From positions 28,767 through 92,766 of the forward strand of contig JARBJD010000295.1 of the NCBI GenBank assembly GCA_033064195.1: a DNA stretch of 64,000 bases. Direction: 5' to 3'. Source of the stretch: Blattamonas nauphoetae. Taxonomy: Eukaryota > Preaxostyla > Oxymonadida. Every line of letters starts with the position of its first letter. Within the stretch, counting starts at the first letter, position 1. The position numbers and the translations under genes were made by a program. The notes under the pieces were generated by a model, which was not told the origin of the DNA, made no database searches, and saw only the letters and a list, made by a program, of their open reading frames with translations. This document shows positions 11,901 to 21,057 of this stretch, piece by piece.

Positions 11901-13502
11901 CGTGTTGTCGCTAAACACACACTGAACGATGCGAGTGTTGGTGAATCCGAGCGAGATCGCTCCTCCAGTGCTGGCCCAATTTCCCCGGAAGATAGTGTTT
12001 GTGATGAGAGCGACAGATTTTGCTTGTGAATCGTACAAGCAGGAACCGAACGAGGAAGTGGACTGGTTTGAAAAGATGCAGTTGGCGACGGTGGCGAATG
12101 CGAGTGAGCTTGTGAAGCCGATTGTTCGCGCGTTCGAACTTGTTGTCTCCGATGGCGATGAAAAGTTGCTCGATATGAAGTAGGTGTTGGGCGAGTAGTG
12201 GAACAGGAATTGGTTCGATGCCGTGTTGCTTCCGTCAGATCGAGAGAACGTGACGCTGCTTTGGTCGAAAAGGAAGACAGGAAAGACGCCTTTTTTCGCG
12301 TACAGTTTGACCACTCCAATGAATGCTGTTTTGATTTGCACGATGAAGGAACATTTTGTTAAGGAGAGAGAGCCAGCAAGGTCTGAGTATTCGATGATGT
12401 TGAACGATGAAGACGGTGTTGTTGAGGTGAACTTGCAGTCTGAGAAGAGCTGGGCGGATGTCTGGTCTGAGAACTGATTCCGATCATTCGGGATCTGAAT
12501 TGTGAACTCGGCTGTGTTGGACACCGTTGGGGAAGCGAGAGAGTTGGCGCATTCGGCAAGCGTGGTGTTGAGGGCGATGAGGGAGTTGGATGAGCTGAGT
12601 GGAGGAAGTACTGTCCCACACAGCACGTTCTGGACCGACTCGAAGCGGCATCCGATCATTCGCTGAGATGATTGCGATGAACACCCGTTGGGCGATGGGG
12701 TGGCTGGAGACGATGTGATGTTGGTGAGATGGTTGGACGAAATCGTCGTGTGAACAGAAAATGAGTTGGTTTTTGGATCAACTTGTGAAGCAAGTCCTTG
12801 TGATCCCAAAAATGTGGATGAATGTTGCGAAAAGGAATTGATGGTCACAGAGATTGACACGGGGCATTCGAGATCATGGCTGTTGCATAAATTTGTCACA
12901 AATGAACCAAAAACACCAAATGGGTTCGTCAGATGGCTGTGGGAGACAACAAGAGTGGAGGAGAGAGTCTCTGAAGTCGGAGATGAAATCGCGAATGGAG
13001 GACAGCCTGGTTCAACAAAAAACGTTGAACGAGTCACAAAAACCGATGAATCCTTGATTGATGCACAAAATATTGTCGGTTGGTTGAAAGCATGAATGAA
13101 AGGCGTGTTTGGGTCAGAGAATGATTGTAATGTCAATTGAAATTGAAGATCCGAAAAGAAAACTGTCGAATTCGTCAGTAAGAAGAGAAAAGAAGTATTG
13201 CTTTTTTCTTCCAAGGCATCTAGAGACATTCGTTCTTCTTTGGGATGATATTTGGTCGATGGGACGATAACGGAGTGAGTTGACCCGAATAGGGACATGG
13301 TTTGTGAGAATATTTGGAGAGAATTGGCACAGAATGATTCATCTTCGAGAAAGACAGTTTCTGATCGATAATCTACCGCATTTGGAGATTCGGGCAGTTC
13401 AAGGAGTCGAGTCGCGAGATTGGGTGGTTCGGACTGTCCAGGCAGCGAGAAGATCAAAAAGAGCAGTCGAGATCCGAAAAGAAGAACTTTGAACCACCAC
13501 AT
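5943..13502 (-). CDS. Giant beta-helix receptor with cytosolic pseudokinase
   Basis: Single-exon gene of 2519 codons. Residues 1-24 (MWWFKVLLFGSRLLFLIFSL) form a signal peptide. The ectodomain, to about residue 2155, is Ser/Thr-rich with repeated short strands and pectin-lyase-like beta-helix rungs (FSNCRSSGQAGCLSF and CSFCECSGGSISI types), periodically interrupted by DEKGSGTTCTLSIPCQTI-like segments. One transmembrane helix (WMIPVVCGVAALLVLLLIV, about 2160-2185) is followed by the stop-transfer CRRRRNKEKK. The tail from about 2270 is kinase-fold: LTPHWVLFD replaces the HRD catalytic loop, FRLEPS stands where DFG should be, VPPEVADG is the APE-like element, and VFRLGLVLWEIETGQIPFGE matches subdomain IX of tyrosine-kinase-like proteins. 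No glycine loop or VAIK lysine is visible, so it should not phosphorylate. It probably signals by binding partners at the plasma membrane. The ligand is unknown. Confidence 0.8.
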   Translation of the reverse strand: MWWFKVLLFGSRLLFLIFSLPGQSEPPNLATRLLELPESPNAVDYRSETVFLEDESFCANSLQIFSQTMSLFGSTHSVIVPSTKYHPKEERMSLDALEEKSNTSFLFLLTNSTVFFSDLQFQLTLQSFSDPNTPFIHAFNQPTIFCASIKDSSVFVTRSTFFVEPGCPPFAISSPTSETLSSTLVVSHSHLTNPFGVFGSFVTNLCNSHDLECPVSISVTINSFSQHSSTFLGSQGLASQVDPKTNSFSVHTTISSNHLTNITSSPATPSPNGCSSQSSQRMIGCRFESVQNVLCGTVLPPLSSSNSLIALNTTLAECANSLASPTVSNTAEFTIQIPNDRNQFSDQTSAQLFSDCKFTSTTPSSSFNIIEYSDLAGSLSLTKCSFIVQIKTAFIGVVKLYAKKGVFPVFLFDQSSVTFSRSDGSNTASNQFLFHYSPNTYFISSNFSSPSETTSSNARTIGFTSSLAFATVANCIFSNQSTSSFGSCLYDSQAKSVALITNTIFRGNWASTGGAISLGFTNTRIVQCVFSDNTADQLGGAAYINWPDFVDFEDVHFENNRAFKTFSTTNTALTHYRGNDINLRDASLSKLVSNMVGCTSSSTNPKLGYYNTDKNNGDEKDEDNLLPDPTKTSPTPLNKWWVDEKGSGTTCTLSIPCQTISTAFTVIKSSPETTVFNLMNVDSGTFQVEAIDIYLSVEIVGKGWARNSSTFTRLASGGLTVSGNGNVSLTSLSLSPQTPSTTLVTVSSTTAQLRVTNVWIEAVLNHDISLFSFSAGSFTFNLCVFNTITLTSSPVVSVAGSSNLTIRRCWMMEIERKGGDGGSFLDSSTSGTVSIVDSDFANCRSSGQAGCLSFTASDAKNKVSLSNVYFMDNLANTSGNAAYAELGNDLSIFGFAKDQISLVTVQSISEKPHCLTNSSTSSFDSVPLSFSDEGIEFPISHRFKQALPLSWFTTINEIIDRITAVAIVDIRITTSVSCPLKQLTLQTKKISISQAPVTLQLGQDELIVLLDSSALEFRSVNFTTPNVLMQSPFLIQSSSASLLFYQASLLFSAKTHSAAFIQNSGGTASIHLMKIQAGLHFDSCSFCECSGGSISIKTTLFDSISSSSDGAVLNAKNANVAVSDSSFVNCSAQNGGVFAIELSGATYISILHQSTSTYDVTFSDNKAIGSDGTSSTPKGKGGVLFVNGTTTLSNPIRFSSSSTNDARFEQNFAEDGNDVFVSNSVFGGKQLTQLASFNGGSHSQDFRVVVEGLDTNEEEKDAVQMKLLPSPKVSINGSVENEFGAVSGNDSEACKWTSSFCATLGYGIKFLNQTLLDGSFVPQTIQFIWNMTYTEKSIMVSKQDVTVVGTTSSNLSKANVSRSLLQINSSISSGLFLFTVKDSALLKLRNLDIDAVETCGVFDLTATGHSLTLDSIAVICKVGPTHQYPLVRTEAGPVSVSNCVFNTTKGSDGVASFSSPVFLCSTTNSLISFSSTKFDSLCTTDCPVLDLTTDGALQMKSVSFSACSQTDSENDTVVLVSSKNLDNSVTPSLWEGSFTPTTPLSKFLCRNTNLSSTDDHFESSLLFHLIRPSDAIICGDSDGEESTHPNCGSDRLRCSSIEPAYRSMVKRGLGTILVNTDIPLESSFTVASDMDAQSDTSTLRRVRQVGSSTLSVDGSGTTVSFTRLLFSVSSTPHLVPLISSTDSTLNITSCSFEASTVIDSLLLKAVGCLIVMNDVHVSNIQSSLPLLETAATLEMSECTFDSITRTTTGPTILSATASTAHRVSLKTTKFQNCLSEGFVQWVFLFGEEGGKERPQQWEGTFNLSSPRTGVMISRDGEASNSEGMGGYSLLYEFYPRSDRMHVRTDTTSEDHALCGSIETPCRTVDGGFSSTNEPNIAIVGSGSLEQRIDVDGINLKIGGYRDHGTLSLKGSGQIVNGEVDELDSVSISSLVVDVSLSSLEAERGVFENVGGRLVFSSVNVTSSTELKGSLVKVTGGELSLVDSQIGSLTSSSPLLSLTSFSSVSILNLIVSEWAGSTLLDAQNGEGKVSIRNSLFDGRLSPNSISNCTCKTDKEEANFNVTLAGTQLIPCGLLLEVFEATNPSKSQTLDVSSLAPTEWNETSIVFSLTRQDHLASLSKTEEWRGFVRFGDDCRTVGDFKLKISLTAAKKAEAIAAMKWMIPVVCGVAALLVLLLIVVIVVCRRRRNKEKKETKKDEMGDLDNIEELKIEERLEDWTDRTANVISVGDSSKPLSDHNHPTKEGLSHPKDEDFVLPSDAINNATHGLPAEVILALKCSEEKMPEVRVHVRETLYHRLHQRDGQTTPLNRVQLRHKVARALLLAARVRPTAPVLSQLTPHWVLFDGNDEMFFRLEPSDQAKHPSPLPHPAQQTQSGNHEQRQGGQTQNEAQRWVPPEVADGKPVIDTVHGTVFRLGLVLWEIETGQIPFGEVDGINAQRQLAIGIVPRMDNVVAFMRELIQDCLSVDPIKRPPLEKVVEVLKAHLSDNEKPNENENEVPGQKKTDLPSNLQPDNHFLV

Positions 13503-14449
13503 ATTGTGTGAGGAGTGTTCGGAAAGACTTTGTTCGAAATAAGGGTCAGATCTCCAATCGATTCAGAAATTACCACTGAATAGTGTCAACTTCACCCCAG
13601 AACTTTCAAGATTTGGTTTTGATGAGTTTGAGATCTTCAACCTCAGCAAACCGATCGAGGTCACTGTTGCTCACCAGTTCAGGCAGGGTATCACTCAGGG
13701 TCCGAAAGACGGCGGAGATAAAACCTGAGTGAAAGAAACTTCGGAGTCTGCATGGGAGTTTGAAATTAAAAATGGGTGAGATCATGACATCACCCCACAA
13801 TCCAACACGATCTGTTTCCTTACGATCAAGATTGTGCTTCACAAATGTTGTCAGGATCAGTAGAAAAAAGAATGAAATGATGGGATGAACTCTCAATCAT
13901 GCTCAGCCAATTAAGACTCCGGATCAGTCGTCCAGAACAAGAGATACATGAAGAACACGTCCTCTCCAACCCATCGGAGAAAGAGAGGCTCACGCGGGCT
14001 GATACAGATAGAGCAATACATCCAACACAAGATAACATAACAATCAAATAAAGCAAGACGAGGAGAGAAAGAAAGGTGGAGACAACAAACAGAGAACGCC
14101 ACACACTGCTCAAGCGAAAGGAAATGAAGAACATGACGTGGTGAGAGGGTGTGTGGTGGATATAGTGAACTGCAGGTTGTGCAGAATTGGTGTGGTGCGC
14201 AAGAGACAGAGAGTATCGCTGAAGTGTTCTCATTTTGTCTCGACGGAGGACAGATTGTGAATGTAGCAACTTGAGAAGCAGAAGCACCAACGAAAGTGAA
14301 GACTGACGTGAATCGTCAAGAGTCAGCCGTATGAAAGTGGAAGCACACATGAGAATGCGTCATGATTGTGTGTGTGTGTGTGTGTGTGTGTGAAGTGATG
14401 TTGTATCGTCGAGCGTTGGTCGGTGAACGGAGGATCACAACTTTGCGAA
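13503..14449. other. Spacer between giant receptors; possible small secreted ORF
   Basis: About 950 bp upstream of the first receptor and downstream of the second. On the minus strand, 13896-13606 encodes 96 residues beginning MRVHPIISFFFLLILTTF, which looks like a signal peptide, followed by a mixed-composition tail. It matches no family I know and could be the decayed N-terminus of another receptor. A longer overlapping minus-strand frame (14350-13826) is hydrophobic and Ser/Leu-rich and looks spurious. A TG dinucleotide microsatellite lies at about 14368-14392. Confidence 0.3.
14368..14392. repeat. (TG)n microsatellite
   Basis: A pure run of about twelve TG units lies just beyond the stop codon of the second giant receptor. 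Confidence 0.9.
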
Positions 14450-17400
14450 TTAGTCTTTCATTTCATCCTTCGCTGATCCTTCCGGAATGTCTTCCAGTTT
14501 CGCCAGGGCTTGCTGGAGTGTGATGCGCTGGTCAGCATCAATCTGAAGACACCCTTCAATAAACTCTCGCATTGAAGCATCTCCCACCTTTTGAAGTGGC
14601 AGAGCAATTCCTGCTGCCAGGTTCCGATGAGCATTCACTGCATCCAGTTCTCCAAACGGAACAAGGCCAGTCTCAATCTCCCACACGATCAGACCAAGCC
14701 GAAAAACCATCACTTTTGACGCTTCCACTCCTCCCTTCATTTCTCCCTCTTTCTCTCCTTGCTCCGGTGCTCGCCAACGAATCTCTTCAATCCCATTTTT
14801 TGCTCTCGTCTGGCTCACTGATGGTTGTGTGGTGTTTGGGAGTGATGGCTTGTCTTGTTCTTGTTTCTTCTCGATGTCTGATTCAACTCGAATGAAAACA
14901 GAGTCGTTTCTGTTCAGAAGAATCCAGTGTGGGGAAATTCGAGTCCCTGACTCCAGATTACGTTTTTCAACCATCTTGATCATTCCTCGAACAATCTTCC
15001 TCTCGATCTCTCTCTTCTTTCCCTCTGCCACTCCTTCTCCTTTGTGGATTCGATCGTATAGCGTGTCATGACCATCCACTGTCTCCATTGGGAACTGCCC
15101 CTCACACAGAAGCGCTTCAACTGGGTCATCCAGCTGTGGTGCATCGTGCGGACTATACTCGGCTCGTGTGTCCCCGCTCTCGTCAGATGCCATGGCTGTT
15201 TGGGCTTCATGTGAATTCTGCGCGATGACGCCGTTTGTTGTTGGATAAGCCAGCTCCACATCCATCTTGTCCACCACCTCCTCCGACAGTTCTTGTTGGC
15301 TCAGGAGGGTCGATGAAGCCGACCTCGTCTTTCTTCTTCGACGACAGACCACAACGACGACGACGATGAAGACAGCGAGCAGGAGCAAGACTGAGCAGAG
15401 AATGACTGGAACCAGCCAGCGGAGAGATTGTTTGAGGGCTTCGGCTTTCCGTTGCTTGAGTGATTCGAGGAAGGTGAAGGATTCTGTGTGCTCGCCCATT
15501 CCGTAGACGATGCAAGCTGTCCACTTCTGATCCGACGAGAGGGAGGAGAGATTGGACGATGGGATCGAGAGATTGAGGTGTGTTTCGTTCCACGACTCCG
15601 CTGATGAAAAAGAGAGAGGAAGTGAAACTGGTTCGATGTTCGATTTCGACGACGACGATTCGGATACTTCCAGTTTGAGATCACATGGGATCAACTTCGA
15701 TCCAACAATCAAGACTGAGAATGAGTCCTTCTTCTTCGAGAGTGTGCTTTGGCAATTCTGTTCGTCAAGTGATGGAACAAAATGAGGCGATTTCAGTTCG
15801 CTTCTATTCAGAACAACTGAACATTCTGACGTTGATGAGATCCAATGATCTTTCGACGTGTCTGATGATGAGGGAAGAATGGTGATGTTTCCTGATTTGC
15901 ACATCACATCCTGTTGAGCTGAGGGGAACAAAGAGAATTGGGCTCCACAGCTCAGAATCTGCGTCGAAATCAGCGACAGACTACTCGACTCCATCCAGAT
16001 CTCTCCCATCCCAATCGACGACATTCGACAATTCTCAAATTTAGCTGTGGTGTCGTGGAGTTTGATCAGTCCTGTCTCCCACGAACACAACCCTTCAATC
16101 CCATCCACCACTTCAGACGAGGATGGAACACCGGAAATGTGGACAGAATCCATCACCAGCATGCCACCCTCCACATCAAACAAGACGAACGACAGCGCAT
16201 CAATTTGGACTTCGATCTCCACTGACTCCACGAGGAGAGTCCCAGCGACAGAGATCAGACTCGTCGAGGCACCGAGAGAGGCTGTGGAGGGGATGACGAG
16301 GGTTGGAGGAGTGAGTGTGGCCAATTCCAGCTTGAGCTCGTGTCCGGTTTCGACAGAGATTGGATTGTTGATGGCGGCTTTCGTGATGATTTTGATGGTC
16401 GCATGTTGAGCAGCGATTCCGACGACGAGATTCTTCGCGACATCCACAGACGAGCATGGACGCTCCTCAGCTCCACAGAACTTCGGATCCGAATTCCCTG
16501 AATCTGTCGCATACAGAATCAAAGGATTCGGACGAGAGTCCGTTTGGAGTGTCAGATGTGTTGACGGGATCAAGATGGATGGCATGCCTTTGAGGATCAC
16601 CGAGACGAGAGGGTAGTCAGTGCCAAATTGGAGAGTGTCTGACCATCCGAGCGCCAGTTCAGCGGACGAGCCTTCAGTTGGCGTGGTGAATGTTACTTCG
16701 ATTGGATTGTCGATGTTCTGCAGCGAGACTAGGTACTTCTCGCTTACGGGAAGAAGTGTCCCTTCAAGAATGAGATGAAATGTCGTGTTCGACTTTGTGG
16801 CGAACGAAAAATGGGCTGCTGTGAGCGTTGGAGGACTAGGAACAGTGAACCCCACGCCTGAATTCACATAGACTGTCGATCCTCCCGAAATCTCAACAAT
16901 CGAGTAACTCTTCTCAAATCCAAGTGCTGTTCCACTTCCCTCACTATTGGTATCGAAAGTTACTGTCAGTTCAGTCGCCGAGATGTCTGTAATTGACGTG
17001 GAAATGATTGGAGTGCTTTCTCCTTTCACTTTCATCGATGTCACAGTCGATGGGAAATTCACGCCTTTCACTTTCACCGAAACTGTCGTCTTCATTCCAT
17101 TCAGCGTCGGTGCTTCTGTTCCTTCAACTCGACAAGGCGAATCATCAACTGTGAAATTCACCGTCGAATCAACAATACAGCCATATCCAACAATCTTAAG
17201 CGATTCAACCTTGTATTTCTTCGAATATTCCAGTGTGTTCGATTGATTGTAGATTTCCACACTCGCTGTGCATGTCGTCGTCGTTCCACTCGATCCTTCA
17301 ATCGTTCCAGTCAAAGTGATCTCTGGCGCTCCACTCTTTATCGCTTCCCCTTCCATCTCTTTCACAACAATCGTGAAATCTTTCCCACATGGCAGAGCTT

Positions 17401-20400
17401 CTCCTGTCAGAGTAAGTGTCACCCAAGTTTCGTTCTCTCCACTCAGCGCTGCTGCAGCCAGACTGATTCTAGGAGGTGCATCTGGCATCTTCACTGTCTG
17501 ACCACTGTGAGAAACAATCAGCGTCGATGATGAGAGCATCTTCACTGTGTACGTTTTCCCGTACGACAACTTTCCTGACGGATGAATCAACACTGTGTGC
17601 GATGATGTTGTTGCTGTCGACGAAGAAGTGAATAAGAAAGGACCAATTGAGATTTCGGCATTCTGTGCATCCAAAACAATCAGCGTGAAATCACCTGCTG
17701 CACGTGGCGACACTGTCACTGACACTTCTGCTTCATTCAAGTTCAGCGGGTTCGGTTCGGCTTTGATGTTGGTCAGTGCTGGTCCTGGCGGTGTTGCCAG
17801 TGATACTCCAGCACAAACAAGATGTTCGGAGGGTTTCGATTTCTGAGTCATTGTGGACAGGGTGTACGATTGACCAAATTCAATTTGTCCCGATCCACCA
17901 GCTTTCACCCATGACGATTCTCCTTGCTCAGCTGATGTCATCGTCACTGAGATCTCTTCGCTTCGACCGTTCAGCTTCATCGTCCATTCTGACCCAGACA
18001 CAAAGTTCATTCCATTCACAATCACTTTGAAGTGTTCGTTCGTTGTGGAGTTCAGCTGTGTCGACGTTGATGAAACTGTCCCAGGCACAGGAACAGCGAA
18101 CCCCACACCTGAATTCACGTAGACTGTCGATCCTCCTGAAATCTCAACAATTTCGTATGTCTCCCCAAATTGAACAAGTTCCAATGTTTCTTCTTTCCCT
18201 GTTCCAAATGCAACTGTCAGTTCAGTCGCCGAGATGTCTGTAATTGACGTGGAAATGATTGGAGTGCTTTCTCCTTTCACTTTCATCGATGTCACAGTCG
18301 ATGGGAAATTCACGCCTTTCACTTTCACCGAAACTGTCGTCTTCATTCCATTCAGCGTCGGTGCTTCTGTTCCTTCAACTCGACAAGGCGAAGCATCAAC
18401 TGTGAATTTAGCTGCTGATCCTACGATTCCAGCTTGTCCCTCCACATCCAACGAGATGATCTTGTATGTCTTCGAATATTCCAGTGTGTTCGATTGATTG
18501 TAGATTTCCACACTCGCTTTGCATGTCGTCTCTGTCGTTCCACTCGATCCTTCAATGTGTCCAGTCAGACTGATCCCTGTTGCTCCACTCTTTATCGCAT
18601 CCCCTTCCATCTCTTTCACAACAATCGTGAAATCTTTCCCGCACGGCAGTTCTTCTCCCGTCAGAGCGACATCCACCCATGTCATGTTCGTCCCAGAAAG
18701 CGACGCCAAAGCTGAGGAGATTCTTGCAGGCTTCTCTGGGGGTGTGATGAACGACAGACTAACCATTTTTCCTGCTCGGCTGTCTGCGGTGTGGTGCCAC
18801 CATGTCCAGTCTGGTTCTGTGTCTCCTTCAAACACCAGCTCGTTGCTTGTCGCTTCAGAGGCACTTCGTTCCACTTTCACAATGGTGTAATTGGTGGAAA
18901 ACGAGAGAGAAGGAACATTTGGATTGTTGAGTGCGAATGTCACTTCTCCAGCTGTTGTCGAGAATGACACATTCTCTGTCACAAGTTGATTTCCCCCTGC
19001 ATCTTCCAGTGTCACATCGTATTTCCTGCTTGTTCCTGTGAACACTCCCTCAAACGACAGCGTCACCTCCAATTCATCCCCATTCCCAGTCTCTCGGATC
19101 GTCTGGACGACAGACGTGATTGATGGACCAACAAAGTCAGGATAGAGTTGGGTGGCATTCAAGATGCCACAATGCGGCTGGGCAGATGTCGAGAAGCAGT
19201 CGATGAACTGCACAGTCGCGCTCTTGATGCCACCGTAGATAATCAAATCAAACACACGCAGGTTTTCTGTTTTGTATGTGCACACATTGTCTTGGAAGAG
19301 AATACTCGTCAGGACGAGCAGGTCTGCTGGATCTTTCTGAGATGTTCCGATCCCTCCAGCTTCGTATCCTTCGTTGTTGGAGATTGTGGAGTTGTCGAAG
19401 CGGAATTCGCCTTGGTGATTGATGTGAATCGGGAGAGTTAGTTTGAGTGGAGAGCTGGAAGGTAACCGTGAATCCTCGAATGTGCACTGCGCGATTGTAA
19501 CTGGATTGGAATACTGATTGTGGAGATGCCCGCTAGCATCCGCTGAATTGTTTGAGAAGTGGCAGTTGAAGATTGTGGCAGAGAACCTGTTTTTTGGCTC
19601 TCGTTCAAAATTGCGTCTGACTGAAACTACCGCAAAAGTACTCCTTTTTGTTCCATGGCAGTTTTTGATGGAAGTGTCCTTCAGAACAAAATCTCCATTA
19701 TACTGCGACACATAGATTGCTGCACCATCGTCGGTCGCGTTAAGATCGGAAAATTCACAGTCGGCGACCCAAATAGGATTGCTGAGAGTCTCATCTTTGT
19801 CTTTCTCAAGATAGATACGTGTCTTCTTTGAGATGTAAGATTCGTACAGTTTGCTCGGGTCTTGAGTTGGTTCTGCGACTGGGTCAGGGGTATCGTTGGT
19901 GAAGCACGACGAGAACGAACTGTTCGACAGCAGAGACGATCCTGCCCAATTCAGCTCCATCCCGCTTGTCCCGCAAAGATGATTCGTCGATTCCGACACT
20001 GACACTCCAATCACACGCTGCTTTAGCAACGTACACGAAGGAGATACACTCGACGAAAGGCGTGTGCTCGTCGTGTTTGTTAGTGAAGATCCCAACAGAG
20101 ACACAGAGCATCCAACAACCCCAAACAGGCCATTCTCAGCGGGAATCCCGAAATCGAAAAGCGGGCCAGTTCCGGCCACGAGATGCTGAGATTTCACGAT
20201 CAGGCCAGTTCCCACAATCGAGAGTGATCCAACTCCAAAAGTGTCCGCATCATGTCCGCCTGTCGAACTATCGCTTGCTGATGGAGGAAAGGAGGTCAGT
20301 CCGCTCACCAGAGGAAGCAGAGACGACGATTCGGACGGTGAGCGATGGCTGCACGAGATAATCGAGACAGATCCAGATGATTCCATCCCCGAATGCCCAA

Positions 20401-20887
20401 TCACAAATGGAGACGTTTCTGGGCACGACGTGATCTCACAACGAGAAACCACAAATGTCGACGAGCGGATCAAACTGACGGCCGTATCGGGTGTATCCGC
20501 ATATAATTGCAGATTGTCAACACTGAATGTGCTGTTCCACACATCAAACATCACAGAAAGTTCGTTTGCTGAGCGATATTCATCGTTCTGTGGACGTTCT
20601 GAATTCTTTCCTTGCTCCAGATTGTGGACACTCTTTCTGTGACATATCCGCGATGACAATCCTGAGAGTTCCACATTCCGACAGTGGATCTGGATCTCAT
20701 GTGCATGATAGACCCCATTTGGGATAATCACTCGAGATTGTTCTGATGACTACTGACGGTTTTGTTGGTTCCAGTGAATATCCAGGAAAGCTGCGAAATC
20801 ATGTGAAACATCAGTGTGAGAGTGTTCGGGCGATGGAGAGACTGTGCATATCTTCGTAACGGCAAGAAGAAGGAATGGGAGTGCCAT
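14450..20887 (-). CDS. Giant receptor pseudokinase with Ig-like repeats, one in-frame TAG
   Basis: An ATG at 20887 opens MALPFLLLAVTKICTVS, a good signal peptide. The frame runs 45 codons, meets TAG at 20750-20752, and resumes in the same frame for about 2090 codons. Without the first segment the protein has no signal peptide. The ectodomain holds beta-helix rungs, then from about residue 600 a series of Ig/IPT-like modules (PARISSALASLSG, VKVKGVNFPSTVTSMKVKG, GGSTVYVNSGVGF). One transmembrane helix (RWLVPVILCSVLLLLAVFIV) is followed by VCRRRRKTR. The cytosolic part is kinase-like but inactive: ISPHWILLN replaces HRD, FIRVES replaces DFG, RAPEQGEKEG is the APE element and VFRLGLIVWEIETGLVPFGE is subdomain IX. 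Either the TAG is read through or removed by a small unseen intron, or the allele is recently broken. Its promoter faces the kinase-SPRY gene starting at 21058. Confidence 0.7.
16840..17480 (-). repeat. Ig-like module B, internal duplicate
   Basis: Coding repeat inside the giant receptor. It encodes a module from PPRISLAAAALSG through GGSTVYVNSGVGFTV that matches module A (about 18090-18740). Nucleotides 16962-17141 appear identical to 18213-18392, which is far higher similarity than the flanking parts of the same modules and suggests recent duplication or gene conversion. Confidence 0.75.
18090..18740 (-). repeat. Ig-like module A, internal duplicate
   Basis: The partner of module B. It encodes PARISSALASLSGTNMTWV through GGSTVYVNSGVGFAV. 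Between the two copies lies a divergent module of similar fold. Confidence 0.75.
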
Positions 20888-20897
20888 CTTTGTTTTA

Positions 20898-20920
20898 TGA
20901 TCAAACAATGGCTTGATCAA
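20898..20920. promoter_or_regulatory. TTTGATC motif copies in the divergent promoter
   Basis: On the minus strand, TTTGATCA lies 11-18 nt before the receptor ATG (20887), and a second TTGATCAA lies just upstream. Similar motifs precede the kinase start on the other side. The regulatory role is a guess from recurrence at several genes. Confidence 0.3.
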
Positions 20921-21057
20921 AAATCAATTACAAAACCGGAGAGAATAAACTTGTGACCGTGAATGACTGGCTGATGTGGATAACTAACAAATATTGCATG
21001 ATAGAAAGAATTCTTTTGATCGACGGAAAAAGGAAAGGGTCATTGATCGATCTTCCT

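Noticed and set aside
13826-14350. 174-codon minus-strand frame with hydrophobic stretches
   Set aside because: Low-complexity Ser/Leu/His composition, overlaps another frame, and no family resemblance.
5955-20727. Many plus-strand frames opposite the two giant receptors
   Set aside because: They are shadows of biased Ser/Thr-rich coding sequence on the other strand.
20750-20752. Alternative genetic code with TAG as glutamine
   Set aside because: Other genes in the window end in TAG at sensible positions, such as 35596-35598 and 39853-39855, and long frames contain no other internal TAG.
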